64,000 bases of DNA. Origin: Planctomycetaceae bacterium (GTDB taxonomy: Bacteria; Planctomycetota; Planctomycetia; Planctomycetales; Planctomycetaceae). The stretch covers positions 1 through 64,000 of the forward strand of contig JAWKTX010000017.1 of assembly GCA_041398825.1 (NCBI GenBank), given 5' to 3'. Each line of letters starts with the position of its first letter. Position 1 is the first letter of the stretch. The notes under the pieces are model-generated. The model saw only the letters and a program-made list of their open reading frames with translations, did no database searches and had not been told where the DNA came from. Below, one piece after another: positions 27,573 to 35,221 of the stretch. The position numbers were made by a program, and so were the translations under genes.

Positions 27573-29078
27573 TTATCCCGCTTTCTGCCGCAGCCGTCGT
27601 TGCGCGGCGATTCTCTTGTAGGCTTCATCGGCCAGAACACCCAGCAGGATGACAGAACCGATGATAGCGTATTCGAGTGTTCCTGAAATCTTGAGAAGCA
27701 TGATCAGATTGTTGAGTACCTGCATCACCGCCGTTCCGATCACCACGCCGACGATGGAACCTTCGCCGCCACGCAGACTACATCCGCCCAGTACAGCAGC
27801 AGCGATCGCGTAGAGCTCGAAGAAGTTGCCGAAACTGGAAGGAGAAATCGAACTGGAATCGAGTGAAAACAACATTCCGCCGACGGCCGCCATTGATGTG
27901 CAGATGACGTAGGCAATCAGAGTCACTCTTCCTGTGTTGATGCCGCTGAATCGCGCGGCCTCTTCATTGCGACCAAGTGCAAGCAGATATCGCCCCCAGA
28001 TCGTTCGGCCGAGAAAAACCGCAGCAACCGTGCCGATGATCACGAGAAAGAATAGAGGGTAGGGCAGCCCGAACACCATCTGACCATTGTGGGTGACGAT
28101 GGGAAGTCGACCCGTGGCGACTGTACCGAGTGAAGACGAAAACTCTCCGAAGCCTGCCGGGTTGTCACTGGTCAGCCATCTGGAGAGACCCCGATAAATC
28201 AGCAGTCCGCAGAGTGTGACGACGAAAGGCTGAAGCCGCGCGCGAGTAATGAGCAGTCCGTGAATAAGCCCCAGTGTGGCAGCAATTGCCAGCACGCTCA
28301 GGATCGCCACAGGAATAGACATTCGTTGGTGTCGATGCATTGGAATGGCGACGCAGTCGTTCGTGATCCGGTCTCCGGGATCATTTCGAAGAGAATAAAC
28401 GGTTGTGCCCCCCTTGACTTCAACGGCTGTAACTTCCTGTGTGCTCAGGCCCGAGGCGATACCGACCAGGTTGATCTGATCCTGGAGTTTGATGGTGTGT
28501 GTCCGGCTGTCGGTTTTGCCCAGTATCACCGTTGCTGCTTTCTTTCCCTCTTCCCGGGTTGCTGAGATTACGGGAATTGTGGGAGTCAGTTCGCCCTGAG
28601 TTTCATCTCGCGATGGAGCTTCTTTCGTTGTGATTGACCATTGGCTTCCGGTCTGGTTAATTGCTTCGATGGTGAACAGAATCGACTTGCTTCTTCCACC
28701 CGAATAGCGCACGCGGTCGCCGGGGGAGAGACTGCTCGCATCTCCCGAGACGACGATTGTGTGGGCTGCCGCATTCACATCAGAGACGCTGAACTGTTCT
28801 GCCGGGTGATAGTCGACCTGCAGAAACATTGCCAGAAGGACGCCGGACAGGCACACGGTCGATCCAATCGACAGGTCGATCCCACCGGTAATGATCACGA
28901 ACGCGACGCCGATTCCAAGGATACCATAGAGCGACGTGCGGCTCAGCAGATTCTGGATGTTACCCGGTTGCAGAAACAGCGACGACTTGATGTTCCACCA
29001 CGGATCGGATGTTGCGAGCGTCATGAACGTACACAACGCCACCAGCAACATGAAAATTCCAAACAGTTTACCCTTCAT
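27573..29078 (-). CDS. ABC sugar transporter permease, RbsC-type, with inserted domain
   Basis: The membrane subunit of a ribose/galactose-type importer. The RbsC-like blocks are YGILGIGVAFVIITGGIDLS, 'LGLIHGLLITRARLQPFVVTL', 'GLSRWLTSDNPAGFGEF' and the C-terminal 'AAAVLGGCSLRGGEGSIVGV'. A typical permease is ~320-350 residues; this one has 501. The excess is a non-hydrophobic, beta-rich insertion at about 89-253 between two membrane helices. It follows the ATPase gene, 176 bp away, on the minus strand. The insertion may add a domain at the periplasmic face. Confidence 0.9.
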   Translation of the reverse strand: MKGKLFGIFMLLVALCTFMTLATSDPWWNIKSSLFLQPGNIQNLLSRTSLYGILGIGVAFVIITGGIDLSIGSTVCLSGVLLAMFLQVDYHPAEQFSVSDVNAAAHTIVVSGDASSLSPGDRVRYSGGRSKSILFTIEAINQTGSQWSITTKEAPSRDETQGELTPTIPVISATREEGKKAATVILGKTDSRTHTIKLQDQINLVGIASGLSTQEVTAVEVKGGTTVYSLRNDPGDRITNDCVAIPMHRHQRMSIPVAILSVLAIAATLGLIHGLLITRARLQPFVVTLCGLLIYRGLSRWLTSDNPAGFGEFSSSLGTVATGRLPIVTHNGQMVFGLPYPLFFLVIIGTVAAVFLGRTIWGRYLLALGRNEEAARFSGINTGRVTLIAYVICTSMAAVGGMLFSLDSSSISPSSFGNFFELYAIAAAVLGGCSLRGGEGSIVGVVIGTAVMQVLNNLIMLLKISGTLEYAIIGSVILLGVLADEAYKRIAAQRRLRQKAG

Positions 29079-29254
29079 TCTGTACTCTCAATTTCATTCC
29101 TGGTGAGGACAAATGCGTTTGAAGTCCTGGATTCGATTGTCAGTTGTTCATTCAACAGACCTGCCCCGACTTACAGCAACACGATTCACACCTCGCAGTT
29201 TCGCTTCTGAAACCGCACATTCGTTTGTCAGCCAGAGGCGGATTCGGATGTCGA

Positions 29255-30817
29255 TTATTGTGTTGCACGGCCCGAGTCCGTTGCCAACTTCATGATTTTT
29301 TCTTCAGTGAGCTCGTCGCGCTGTAACTCCCCAGTGATTCGGCCTTCGTGCATGACAAGAGATCGATCACTCATCCCGATGATTTCTTCAAGTTCGCTGC
29401 TGACAAACAGGATTGCCATTCCTTCACCGGCAAGTTCGTCCATCAGGTGATAGATCTCCTGCTTGGCACCCACGTCAATACCTCTGGTGGGTTCGTCAAG
29501 CAGGAGGATTCCGGGTTTCATGGCCAGCCATTTGCCGATGACAACTTTTTGCTGATTACCCCCGGAAAGGTTCAGGACAAGCTGTTCATCATTTGGCATC
29601 CGGACACGCAGACGCTGTGTCATCTCGGCCGATTGCTGTTGTTCTACTGTGAAATTCAGAAATCCGGCTGTGGCATGATCGTGTAGAGATGCCAGTCCGA
29701 TGTTCTGTCGAATGGCCATTTCAAGGATAACCCCCTGTTGCTTGCGGTCTTCCGGGACCAATGCGACGCCTGCAGCGATCGCATCCTGAGGGCTTTGCAG
29801 ATCCACAGGATGGCCGCCGACCTTGATGGTCCCGCTGAGAGGTCTGTCGACTCCAAAAAGCGTCCTGAGCAACTCTGTTCGACCTGCCCCTACCAGACCA
29901 GCGATTCCGACAATTTCTCCTGCGCGAACCTGAAAACTGTTTCGATGGGAGGGCCAGGCCTCCGTGGAAATGTCATGGACTTCAATCGCGACGTCACCCG
30001 GTTCATGAGGCTCACGAATGTAGAATCGAGAGACATCCCGACCAATCATCAGTTTGACCAGGCTGTCGTGATTGACCTGATCCCTTTCGAGTTCGCCCGC
30101 ATTTTGTCCATCTCTGAGGACGACGACTCGGTCTGAAAGTTCCTGCACCTCAGCGAGTCGGTGTGAGATGTAAACGATGCTGACGCCAGCTGACTTCAGA
30201 TCGCGAATAACTTCGAAGAGGCGTTCAGATTCTCCTGCGGAAAGGCTGGATGTCGGCTCATCCATGATCAGTACTCGAGCATCGATAGAGACTGCCTTGG
30301 CGATCTCCACCATCTGTTGCTGCCCGATGGTCAGTTCCCGAACGAGAGTTTGGGGCGAAACATTCAGCCCGATTCGTTTCAACAGGACTTCCGATTTTTG
30401 GTTGATCTTTGGGTTGTCAATCATTCCCAGCCGAAGAGGTTCTCGACCCAGAAAAATATTTGCCCCCACTTCCAGATTGTCAGCCAGATTCAATTCCTGA
30501 TGAATCAATGCGATTCCAGCATCCATCGCATCACTGACTGAATCAAAGTGTCGCTCAGTACCATCCACCAGAATCTGGCCCGAGTCCTGACTTTGAACAC
30601 CAGCTAGAATTTTCATCAGGGTGCTTTTGCCTGCACCATTTTCACCAACGACAGACACGACCTCTCCGGCACCGATATGCAGACTGACGGATTGCAGAGC
30701 TTTGACGCCGGGAAAGGACTTTGAAATATTGGTCACCTGCAGGCGAGGTGGAATCTTATTTTCTGGCGGCGTCTGGCTGCCTGAGTGTGTATGACTGGAT
30801 GATTGTGGTGAGGGCAT
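29255..30817 (-). CDS. ABC sugar transporter ATPase, RbsA/MglA-type
   Basis: A two-domain ATPase for a ribose/galactose-type importer. The first nucleotide-binding domain has Walker A GENGAGKSTLMKILAG and LIMDEPTSSLSAGE; the second a degenerate Walker A (GLVGAGRTELLRTL) and signature LSGGNQQKVVIGKWL, then LLLDEPTRGIDVG. This asymmetry is normal in the family. The start is placed at 30817 (MPSPQSS) because the earlier frame would run through a clear hairpin. It lies between the binding-protein and permease genes. Confidence 0.93.
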   Translation of the reverse strand: MPSPQSSSHTHSGSQTPPENKIPPRLQVTNISKSFPGVKALQSVSLHIGAGEVVSVVGENGAGKSTLMKILAGVQSQDSGQILVDGTERHFDSVSDAMDAGIALIHQELNLADNLEVGANIFLGREPLRLGMIDNPKINQKSEVLLKRIGLNVSPQTLVRELTIGQQQMVEIAKAVSIDARVLIMDEPTSSLSAGESERLFEVIRDLKSAGVSIVYISHRLAEVQELSDRVVVLRDGQNAGELERDQVNHDSLVKLMIGRDVSRFYIREPHEPGDVAIEVHDISTEAWPSHRNSFQVRAGEIVGIAGLVGAGRTELLRTLFGVDRPLSGTIKVGGHPVDLQSPQDAIAAGVALVPEDRKQQGVILEMAIRQNIGLASLHDHATAGFLNFTVEQQQSAEMTQRLRVRMPNDEQLVLNLSGGNQQKVVIGKWLAMKPGILLLDEPTRGIDVGAKQEIYHLMDELAGEGMAILFVSSELEEIIGMSDRSLVMHEGRITGELQRDELTEEKIMKLATDSGRATQ

Positions 30818-30867
30818 CGAACCGTGCCGGAGTATTAAGTGTAAAGACAGCAAATCAGAGCGGAGAC

Positions 30868-30899
30868 AAAAGCCCGGCTTCATTTGAAGTCGGGCTTTT
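30868..30899 (-). terminator. Intercistronic hairpin between binding-protein and ATPase genes
   Basis: A 13-bp stem (30868-30880 with 30887-30899, one G-U pair) with a 6-base loop ends in a T-rich 3' arm on the minus strand. It lies in the 170-bp gap after the substrate-binding protein gene. A partial terminator or RNA-stabilising hairpin here would let the binding protein exceed the membrane parts, as is usual for importers. Confidence 0.65.
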
Positions 30900-30987
30900 C
30901 GCTGTCGTCGTTCAGACAACCTGTTTTTCGGGCTCGTCAATTTCCCGCGACAAAATCTGCACCCTGCAGATGACGAGTCGCTGGTGA

Positions 30988-32058
30988 CTACTGGCCCTTT
31001 TTGACTCGCAGGTCTTCCCAGTACTCGTCCACGTTGTCGGAAGTGATTGCACGCGGGGCAATGTCGATGTACTTCGATTCAGGGATAACAGACTCATTTC
31101 CTGCCAGCAATTCTTTCAGGACCCGCACGGATTCGTATCCATACATGTAAGGATTCTGGACGACTGTTCCCACGCATTCGCCATCTTTGATTGCCTGCAG
31201 GGTGACTTCGTTTTCGTCGAAGCCTACCAGTGTCACCTGCTTAAGCTTACCTGCCTTGCTCAACGCCTGATAGCACGCAGGCGGATTGTATTCAAACAGC
31301 CCGACCATTGCGTTCAGGTCCGGCCAGGTAACGAGGGCGTCTTCGGCTTTGGCAAGCGCGACCTCCGGCTTACCCTGGTCCGTAACAGTCGAAACGATTG
31401 TGTACTTGTCCCCGACGATTTCGCCGTCGTTGGGGTCCCAGGAATCCGGTTGAGATTTGTAGAAATCCATTGTTCGGTCGCGTCCCATCAACACGTCGAC
31501 AACACCCTGTCGACGGTACTTGCTGTTGTCCTGCTCGAGACGACCGATGCACAGCAATACCTTCCCACCATCCGGCAGTGCCTTTCTGACCAGCTCACCG
31601 CACATTCGGCCTGCGGCATAGTTATCCATGCCGATGTACATCAGACGGTTAGAAGCTGGTGAGTCGGAATCATGGGTGATGGTTGGGACTTTCTCCGCGA
31701 TCGTGTTGATCCAGTCTACCTGGTTATCTGCGTCGAGCGGGCTGATCGCAATTGCGTTCACACCTCGTGCCAGCAGGTCTTCCACTTTTTGTTTTTGAAC
31801 CACAGCGGTTGCATCCGGCGGCATTACAACTTCCACTTCGATATCGAATTCCTTCGAGGCATCTTTACATCCGGCCTCCGCAATCTTCCAGAAATCGGCT
31901 ATCTGGTTTGTGATGAACGCGACAGACTGTTTGCTGCCGGTATCTGATGTGGATGGAATTTCAGGCTGACCACCGGGATTAGATGCGGAGTCTGAACCGG
32001 TTTCACAACCAACGATGCCGAATACCAACAGAATCGACAACCACGTACATCTGCTCAT
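30988..32058 (-). CDS. Sugar-binding lipoprotein of ABC importer (RbsB-type)
   Basis: A periplasmic-binding-protein type 1 protein, here membrane-anchored: the start at 32058 gives a signal peptide with lipobox IVGC (Cys 18), and an AGGTG site precedes it. The fold markers are 'SVAFITNQIADFWKIAEAG', 'VNAIAISPLDADNQVDWIN', 'TITHDSDSPASNRLMYIGMDN', 'AMVGLFEYNPPACYQALSKAG' and 'TLVGFDENEVTLQAIKDG'. A longer N-terminal frame exists but is not protein-like. It is the first gene of the importer operon. The exact sugar is unknown. Confidence 0.93.
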   Translation of the reverse strand: MSRCTWLSILLVFGIVGCETGSDSASNPGGQPEIPSTSDTGSKQSVAFITNQIADFWKIAEAGCKDASKEFDIEVEVVMPPDATAVVQKQKVEDLLARGVNAIAISPLDADNQVDWINTIAEKVPTITHDSDSPASNRLMYIGMDNYAAGRMCGELVRKALPDGGKVLLCIGRLEQDNSKYRRQGVVDVLMGRDRTMDFYKSQPDSWDPNDGEIVGDKYTIVSTVTDQGKPEVALAKAEDALVTWPDLNAMVGLFEYNPPACYQALSKAGKLKQVTLVGFDENEVTLQAIKDGECVGTVVQNPYMYGYESVRVLKELLAGNESVIPESKYIDIAPRAITSDNVDEYWEDLRVKKGQ

Positions 32059-32459
32059 GAAATCACCTGAACGAGACCAAATGAATGAATTCAGTCCGAA
32101 TGCCGGAATCGGACTCAGCCGTACAACGTAGTAAATGCTTTCGATGTCAGGGATTCCGTTGAGTGTCTTGCACCAGTGGATGGCTGTGCAGTTTTGCTGC
32201 ACGCCCACGCAGACCGCAATCAAAACCTGATTCGCCCGGAATCCCGCAAATCTTTTGTCCACCATACGGATGAGGCGAAGCATGGTCAATTCAACAGGCG
32301 AGTTGCAGGTTTTGCCGAGGAATAAACCTTGCAATTTTTGCGGAATTTTCACTGGATCAGGGCTGGCGTGGTCGCCATTGTGGCACGTTCGGCACGCCGC
32401 TATAGTCTGGCTGCGGTCGCCGCGATCCCCTCTGTCTTCCCCCAGTTGTCAGTGCCTCC
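32059..32459. other. Divergent promoter region of the sugar importer and the SirB1-like gene
   Basis: This 401-bp gap separates the divergent sugar importer operon and the transglutaminase-like gene. No coding frame is credible and I see no strong hairpin. A promoter for the importer should lie near its right half; I could not fix one by eye. Confidence 0.5.
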
Positions 32460-33299
32460 ATGTCATTCCTGCCGTCGATTGATAACGATATTCAGTTTAT
32501 GCGACTTGTGCGTCGGGAATCCGATGTCGATCTGGTCACTGCAGCGCTGGAAATTGCCCGGGATTCACAGTCGGATTTGTCGTTCGAGCCAACACTGACT
32601 CGGCTGCGAAAGTCGATCGCCAGACTCACCCATCCTGTCACACAGGCCGGGTCAGACCTGGAAGAGCTGAAATTGTTAATCCGCCATATGACGGAAGAAC
32701 TCAATTTGCATGGTGACGACGATTGCTACGAAGTCGCAGAATGCAGCTATGTCAATCGGGTACTTGAAACCGGTCGAGGTATTCCGATCTCTCTTTCGCT
32801 CATCTATCTGTTTGTTGCCAACAATCTGGGGATTCCGCTGGAGCCTATCGCTGCTCCGGCCCACTTTCTGACTCGTCTGCCCACCGATCATGGAAATCTC
32901 TATGTCGATGCATTCGACAGTGGACGCATCATGGATGAAGAAGAGTGTGTTTCATGGCTGCATGACCTGACAGAACTGCCGATTTCTGAAATTCGTGTCA
33001 CTCTTAAGCCCGTTGATGAACGGACCATTCTGATTCGGATGCTCAACAATTTGAAATCGATCTTCGGCAACCGCGAACAATGGACACCTGCGTGGAGAGT
33101 TCAGCATCGACTATCGTTGTTGATTCCCGGGTCTTATCGTGAACGACGCGACCTGGCGATTATTTCGCTGCGGGCAGGGCGATCCGGTGAAGCCATCAGC
33201 CTGCTGAAAAGATGCATTCAGGTGTGTCCACCTGACGAACGATCAATGCTGCAGCAGCATCTGAAAATGGCTGAGCGCGAAGCTCCGCTTTGGAACTGA
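32460..33299 (+). CDS. SirB1-type transglutaminase-like protein
   Basis: Residues ~40-190 fit the SirB1/YchA transglutaminase-like domain (YVNRVLETGRGIPISLSLIYL, 'APAHFLTRLP', 'YVDAFDSGRIMDEEEC'). The rest is a helical TPR-like tail ('LAIISLRAGRSGEAISLLKRCIQVCP'). In the family the catalytic Cys is often replaced; none is seen at the expected place, so the domain may bind rather than cut. Function is not established. It converges on the reverse transcriptase gene, 106 bp away; no link is implied. Confidence 0.87.
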   Translation: MSFLPSIDNDIQFMRLVRRESDVDLVTAALEIARDSQSDLSFEPTLTRLRKSIARLTHPVTQAGSDLEELKLLIRHMTEELNLHGDDDCYEVAECSYVNRVLETGRGIPISLSLIYLFVANNLGIPLEPIAAPAHFLTRLPTDHGNLYVDAFDSGRIMDEEECVSWLHDLTELPISEIRVTLKPVDERTILIRMLNNLKSIFGNREQWTPAWRVQHRLSLLIPGSYRERRDLAIISLRAGRSGEAISLLKRCIQVCPPDERSMLQQHLKMAEREAPLWN

Positions 33300-33405
33300 G
33301 CAAGGACTGCCGCAAGTTTTTGGTGCAGCAGTCATCGCGGCATTGAGATCAGGTTAGCTCTGGAGCTCACGGCATTTGCCCAGGGGCGAAGCTCGTAGTA
33401 TCTGT

Positions 33406-34725
33406 TCAAAACGTGATCTGCTCGAAGCTGTGCATGAGTTTCTGAGCGCGCGACGGGTGGTAGCGTGCCATGTGCTGGATCCGCCCCAGCAAATGCATTC
33501 GAAAATTGTCAATGCCCGAATGATTCTGAGTCTGCGGCCCAAAACGAATGCAGTTATGCAGGATTGCTTTGAGCAAATCAAAGTCTCGCCGGGATACGGC
33601 TGGATGCTGATTCAGGACCAGCCCTGTCGCTCGCTGTTGCCTGCTTTGGAGCATGATGCGCGATTTTCGGTGGTTGACATTCAGACCTTCGGCAATCACG
33701 ATCGCTGCCACATGAATGCGGAACTGTTTCACGCAGCGTCGAAACCGCTCGTCGCCGGAGAACAGCAGGTCGTCGGCATATCGCGAATAGTGAATACCAG
33801 CAGACTGTGCTAATCCCTGAAGTCGAGCATCCAGACGATAGGACAACAAGTTGGCGATCAGTGGTGATGTCGGCGCACCTTGCGGGAAATGAGGTTGCCT
33901 GAGCAGAACCATGAGATGTCGATCAGAGTTCGTCAGCGAGATTGATGAATAGTCCCGCAGGACTGACGATGGTGTCGTGTTTGTGCAAAGATTCGAAAGA
34001 GTGCGTGCGACCACTTCCGGGTAGCCTGCCAGCATCAGCAGTCGCATCAGGCGAAATGGCCGAAGCGATGGGAAATAATTCTGAAGATCCATTCGCAGCA
34101 CGACCTGGCGACCCGTATGAGATTGCACGAACGTGTCGACCGAGCGACCTTTGCAGAATCCATGAGCTGCATCGTGAACGGGTAGATGACGCAGGCATTC
34201 ATTCAGGAGACGTCGCTGCATCTGCCTGAGCCCCGGTTTGGGAGACTCGATCAGCCGCCGCCCGCTGCGTCGTTTTTCAACCCAACGGTAGTGATAGTGA
34301 CAGAGCGGTCCGTGTGGGTGTTGTCGTCCGATTTGAGAGGAATCGGCAAACCACAACAGATGTTCGACAGGGAGATCAAACCAATCGGCCAACTGACGCA
34401 CGGTTGTCCATGTCGGTCGGACAGACGATTTGAGCGAAGTAAGCTGGCAATCAAATTCGGAATTCATCCGAATGTGGTTGGTGAGCGTTGTGATGCGTTC
34501 GCTTGCGGCGGCCAGACGCCGGTCTTCATAAAGAAAGTCAGTCAGTGCCCGGCGGGTTGGGCGTACGCCTGGGAATCGCTTCAGAACTCCCTGGATCAGA
34601 AATGGCAGCCATTTCGATTTTCCGTCCACGATAACACCGCACCGATGCAGCATTGATGGCTCGGTCCATTCGCCGGCAACGAAAGCGTCTACCAATGAAT
34701 CAACATCACGTGAGAGAAGGCTCAT
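33406..34725 (-). CDS. Retron-type reverse transcriptase
   Basis: A 439-residue RNA-directed DNA polymerase. RT motifs: A in RMDLQNYF (211-218), B in PQGAPTSP (281-288), catalytic YADD (316-319), and ATGLVLNQ (366-373), the retron region Y (VTG). In the region-X place, where retron enzymes have NAxxH, it reads FVQSH (199-203), keeping only the His. The ESPKPGLRQMQ and HDAAHGFCKGRS segments closely recall the myxobacterial retron enzymes (Mx162-like), from memory. The N-terminal ~110 residues are an unassigned helical extension. It lies 90 nt downstream of a putative msr-msd RNA. Confidence 0.92.
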   Translation of the reverse strand: MSLLSRDVDSLVDAFVAGEWTEPSMLHRCGVIVDGKSKWLPFLIQGVLKRFPGVRPTRRALTDFLYEDRRLAAASERITTLTNHIRMNSEFDCQLTSLKSSVRPTWTTVRQLADWFDLPVEHLLWFADSSQIGRQHPHGPLCHYHYRWVEKRRSGRRLIESPKPGLRQMQRRLLNECLRHLPVHDAAHGFCKGRSVDTFVQSHTGRQVVLRMDLQNYFPSLRPFRLMRLLMLAGYPEVVARTLSNLCTNTTPSSVLRDYSSISLTNSDRHLMVLLRQPHFPQGAPTSPLIANLLSYRLDARLQGLAQSAGIHYSRYADDLLFSGDERFRRCVKQFRIHVAAIVIAEGLNVNHRKSRIMLQSRQQRATGLVLNQHPAVSRRDFDLLKAILHNCIRFGPQTQNHSGIDNFRMHLLGRIQHMARYHPSRAQKLMHSFEQITF

Positions 34726-34815
34726 GATGCGGCCAACCTGGTCGAGAGCACTCGGAAACGAAATGGTGACGCGCTGGAAACACGGGAAACGATTGCCAGA
34801 ACGATTGAACGGGTA

Positions 34816-35022
34816 GCGGATTTCCGGCTGAATCTGACAGGCGTGAGCAGTTGTACGACCGGCGTACTATGGCTCACGCGACGAAATTCGAGTGCTGAAA
34901 ATGCCCCGGGGTAACCCCGGAGAAATGATCGGTCAGGCAACGTTGGGGACAGAAAATGCATCAGAGATGCATGACTGCTGACCGCATCGATGACCTGCGG
35001 GATCATTCGCCCGGAAATCCGC
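34816..35022 (-). ncRNA. Putative retron msr-msd RNA
   Basis: Read on the minus strand, this intergenic segment is bounded by a perfect 12-bp inverted repeat (a1 35011-35022; a2 34816-34827). GCG follows a1 directly, the usual place of the branching guanosine. A stem (35001-35007 with 34924-34930, continued by 34991-34995 with 34931-34935 across a 5-nt bulge) closes the msr part; inside is a hairpin (34956-34961 with 34967-34972). A hairpin at 34906-34920 follows. A terminal hairpin (34841-34848 with 34872-34879, inner GTAC pairs, 7-nt loop) would be the msd. Length and order match known retrons. Confidence 0.8.
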
Positions 35023-35034
35023 ACCCGGGCTCAG

Positions 35035-35063
35035 AGTAGAATCCGGTGGCGTGGAGATGTCAA
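35035..35063 (-). promoter_or_regulatory. Promoter for the putative retron RNA
   Basis: A perfect -35 box TTGACA (35058-35063) and a -10 box TCTACT (35035-35040, four of six to consensus) are separated by exactly 17 bases. The start of transcription would fall near 35028, about 6 bases upstream of a1, as expected if the RNA begins just before the inverted repeat. Confidence 0.65.
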
Positions 35064-35221
35064 ATGCTTTCAATGACCACGCGCAGATATTCAATTCGTG
35101 CAATGATTCATCGCGCATTGATCTGTTGTGGTAACCTTCTAAGATCCTGTCTGGCGTCAACGTTGATGCTCAACAGGTGACTCTGCCGCTCTTCAATGGA
35201 TTCCTGGTAACTTGTGGTTCC

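Noticed and set aside
29255..30940. Longer ATPase start at 30940
   Set aside because: It would run through a stable hairpin and give a basic N-terminus unlike the family; 30817 is preferred.
30988..32352. Longer binding-protein start at 32352
   Set aside because: The extra ~98 residues hide a proper lipoprotein signal that begins at 32058 with its own ribosome-binding site.
32460..33299. SirB1-like protein as the retron effector
   Set aside because: It is convergent and separated from the RT, with a housekeeping-type family; no evidence links it to the retron.
34722..35024. Open frame of ~100 codons on the minus strand covering the retron RNA segment
   Set aside because: Low-complexity Arg/Ser/Pro composition, and it lies on the putative structured RNA with a promoter inside its start; not protein-like.
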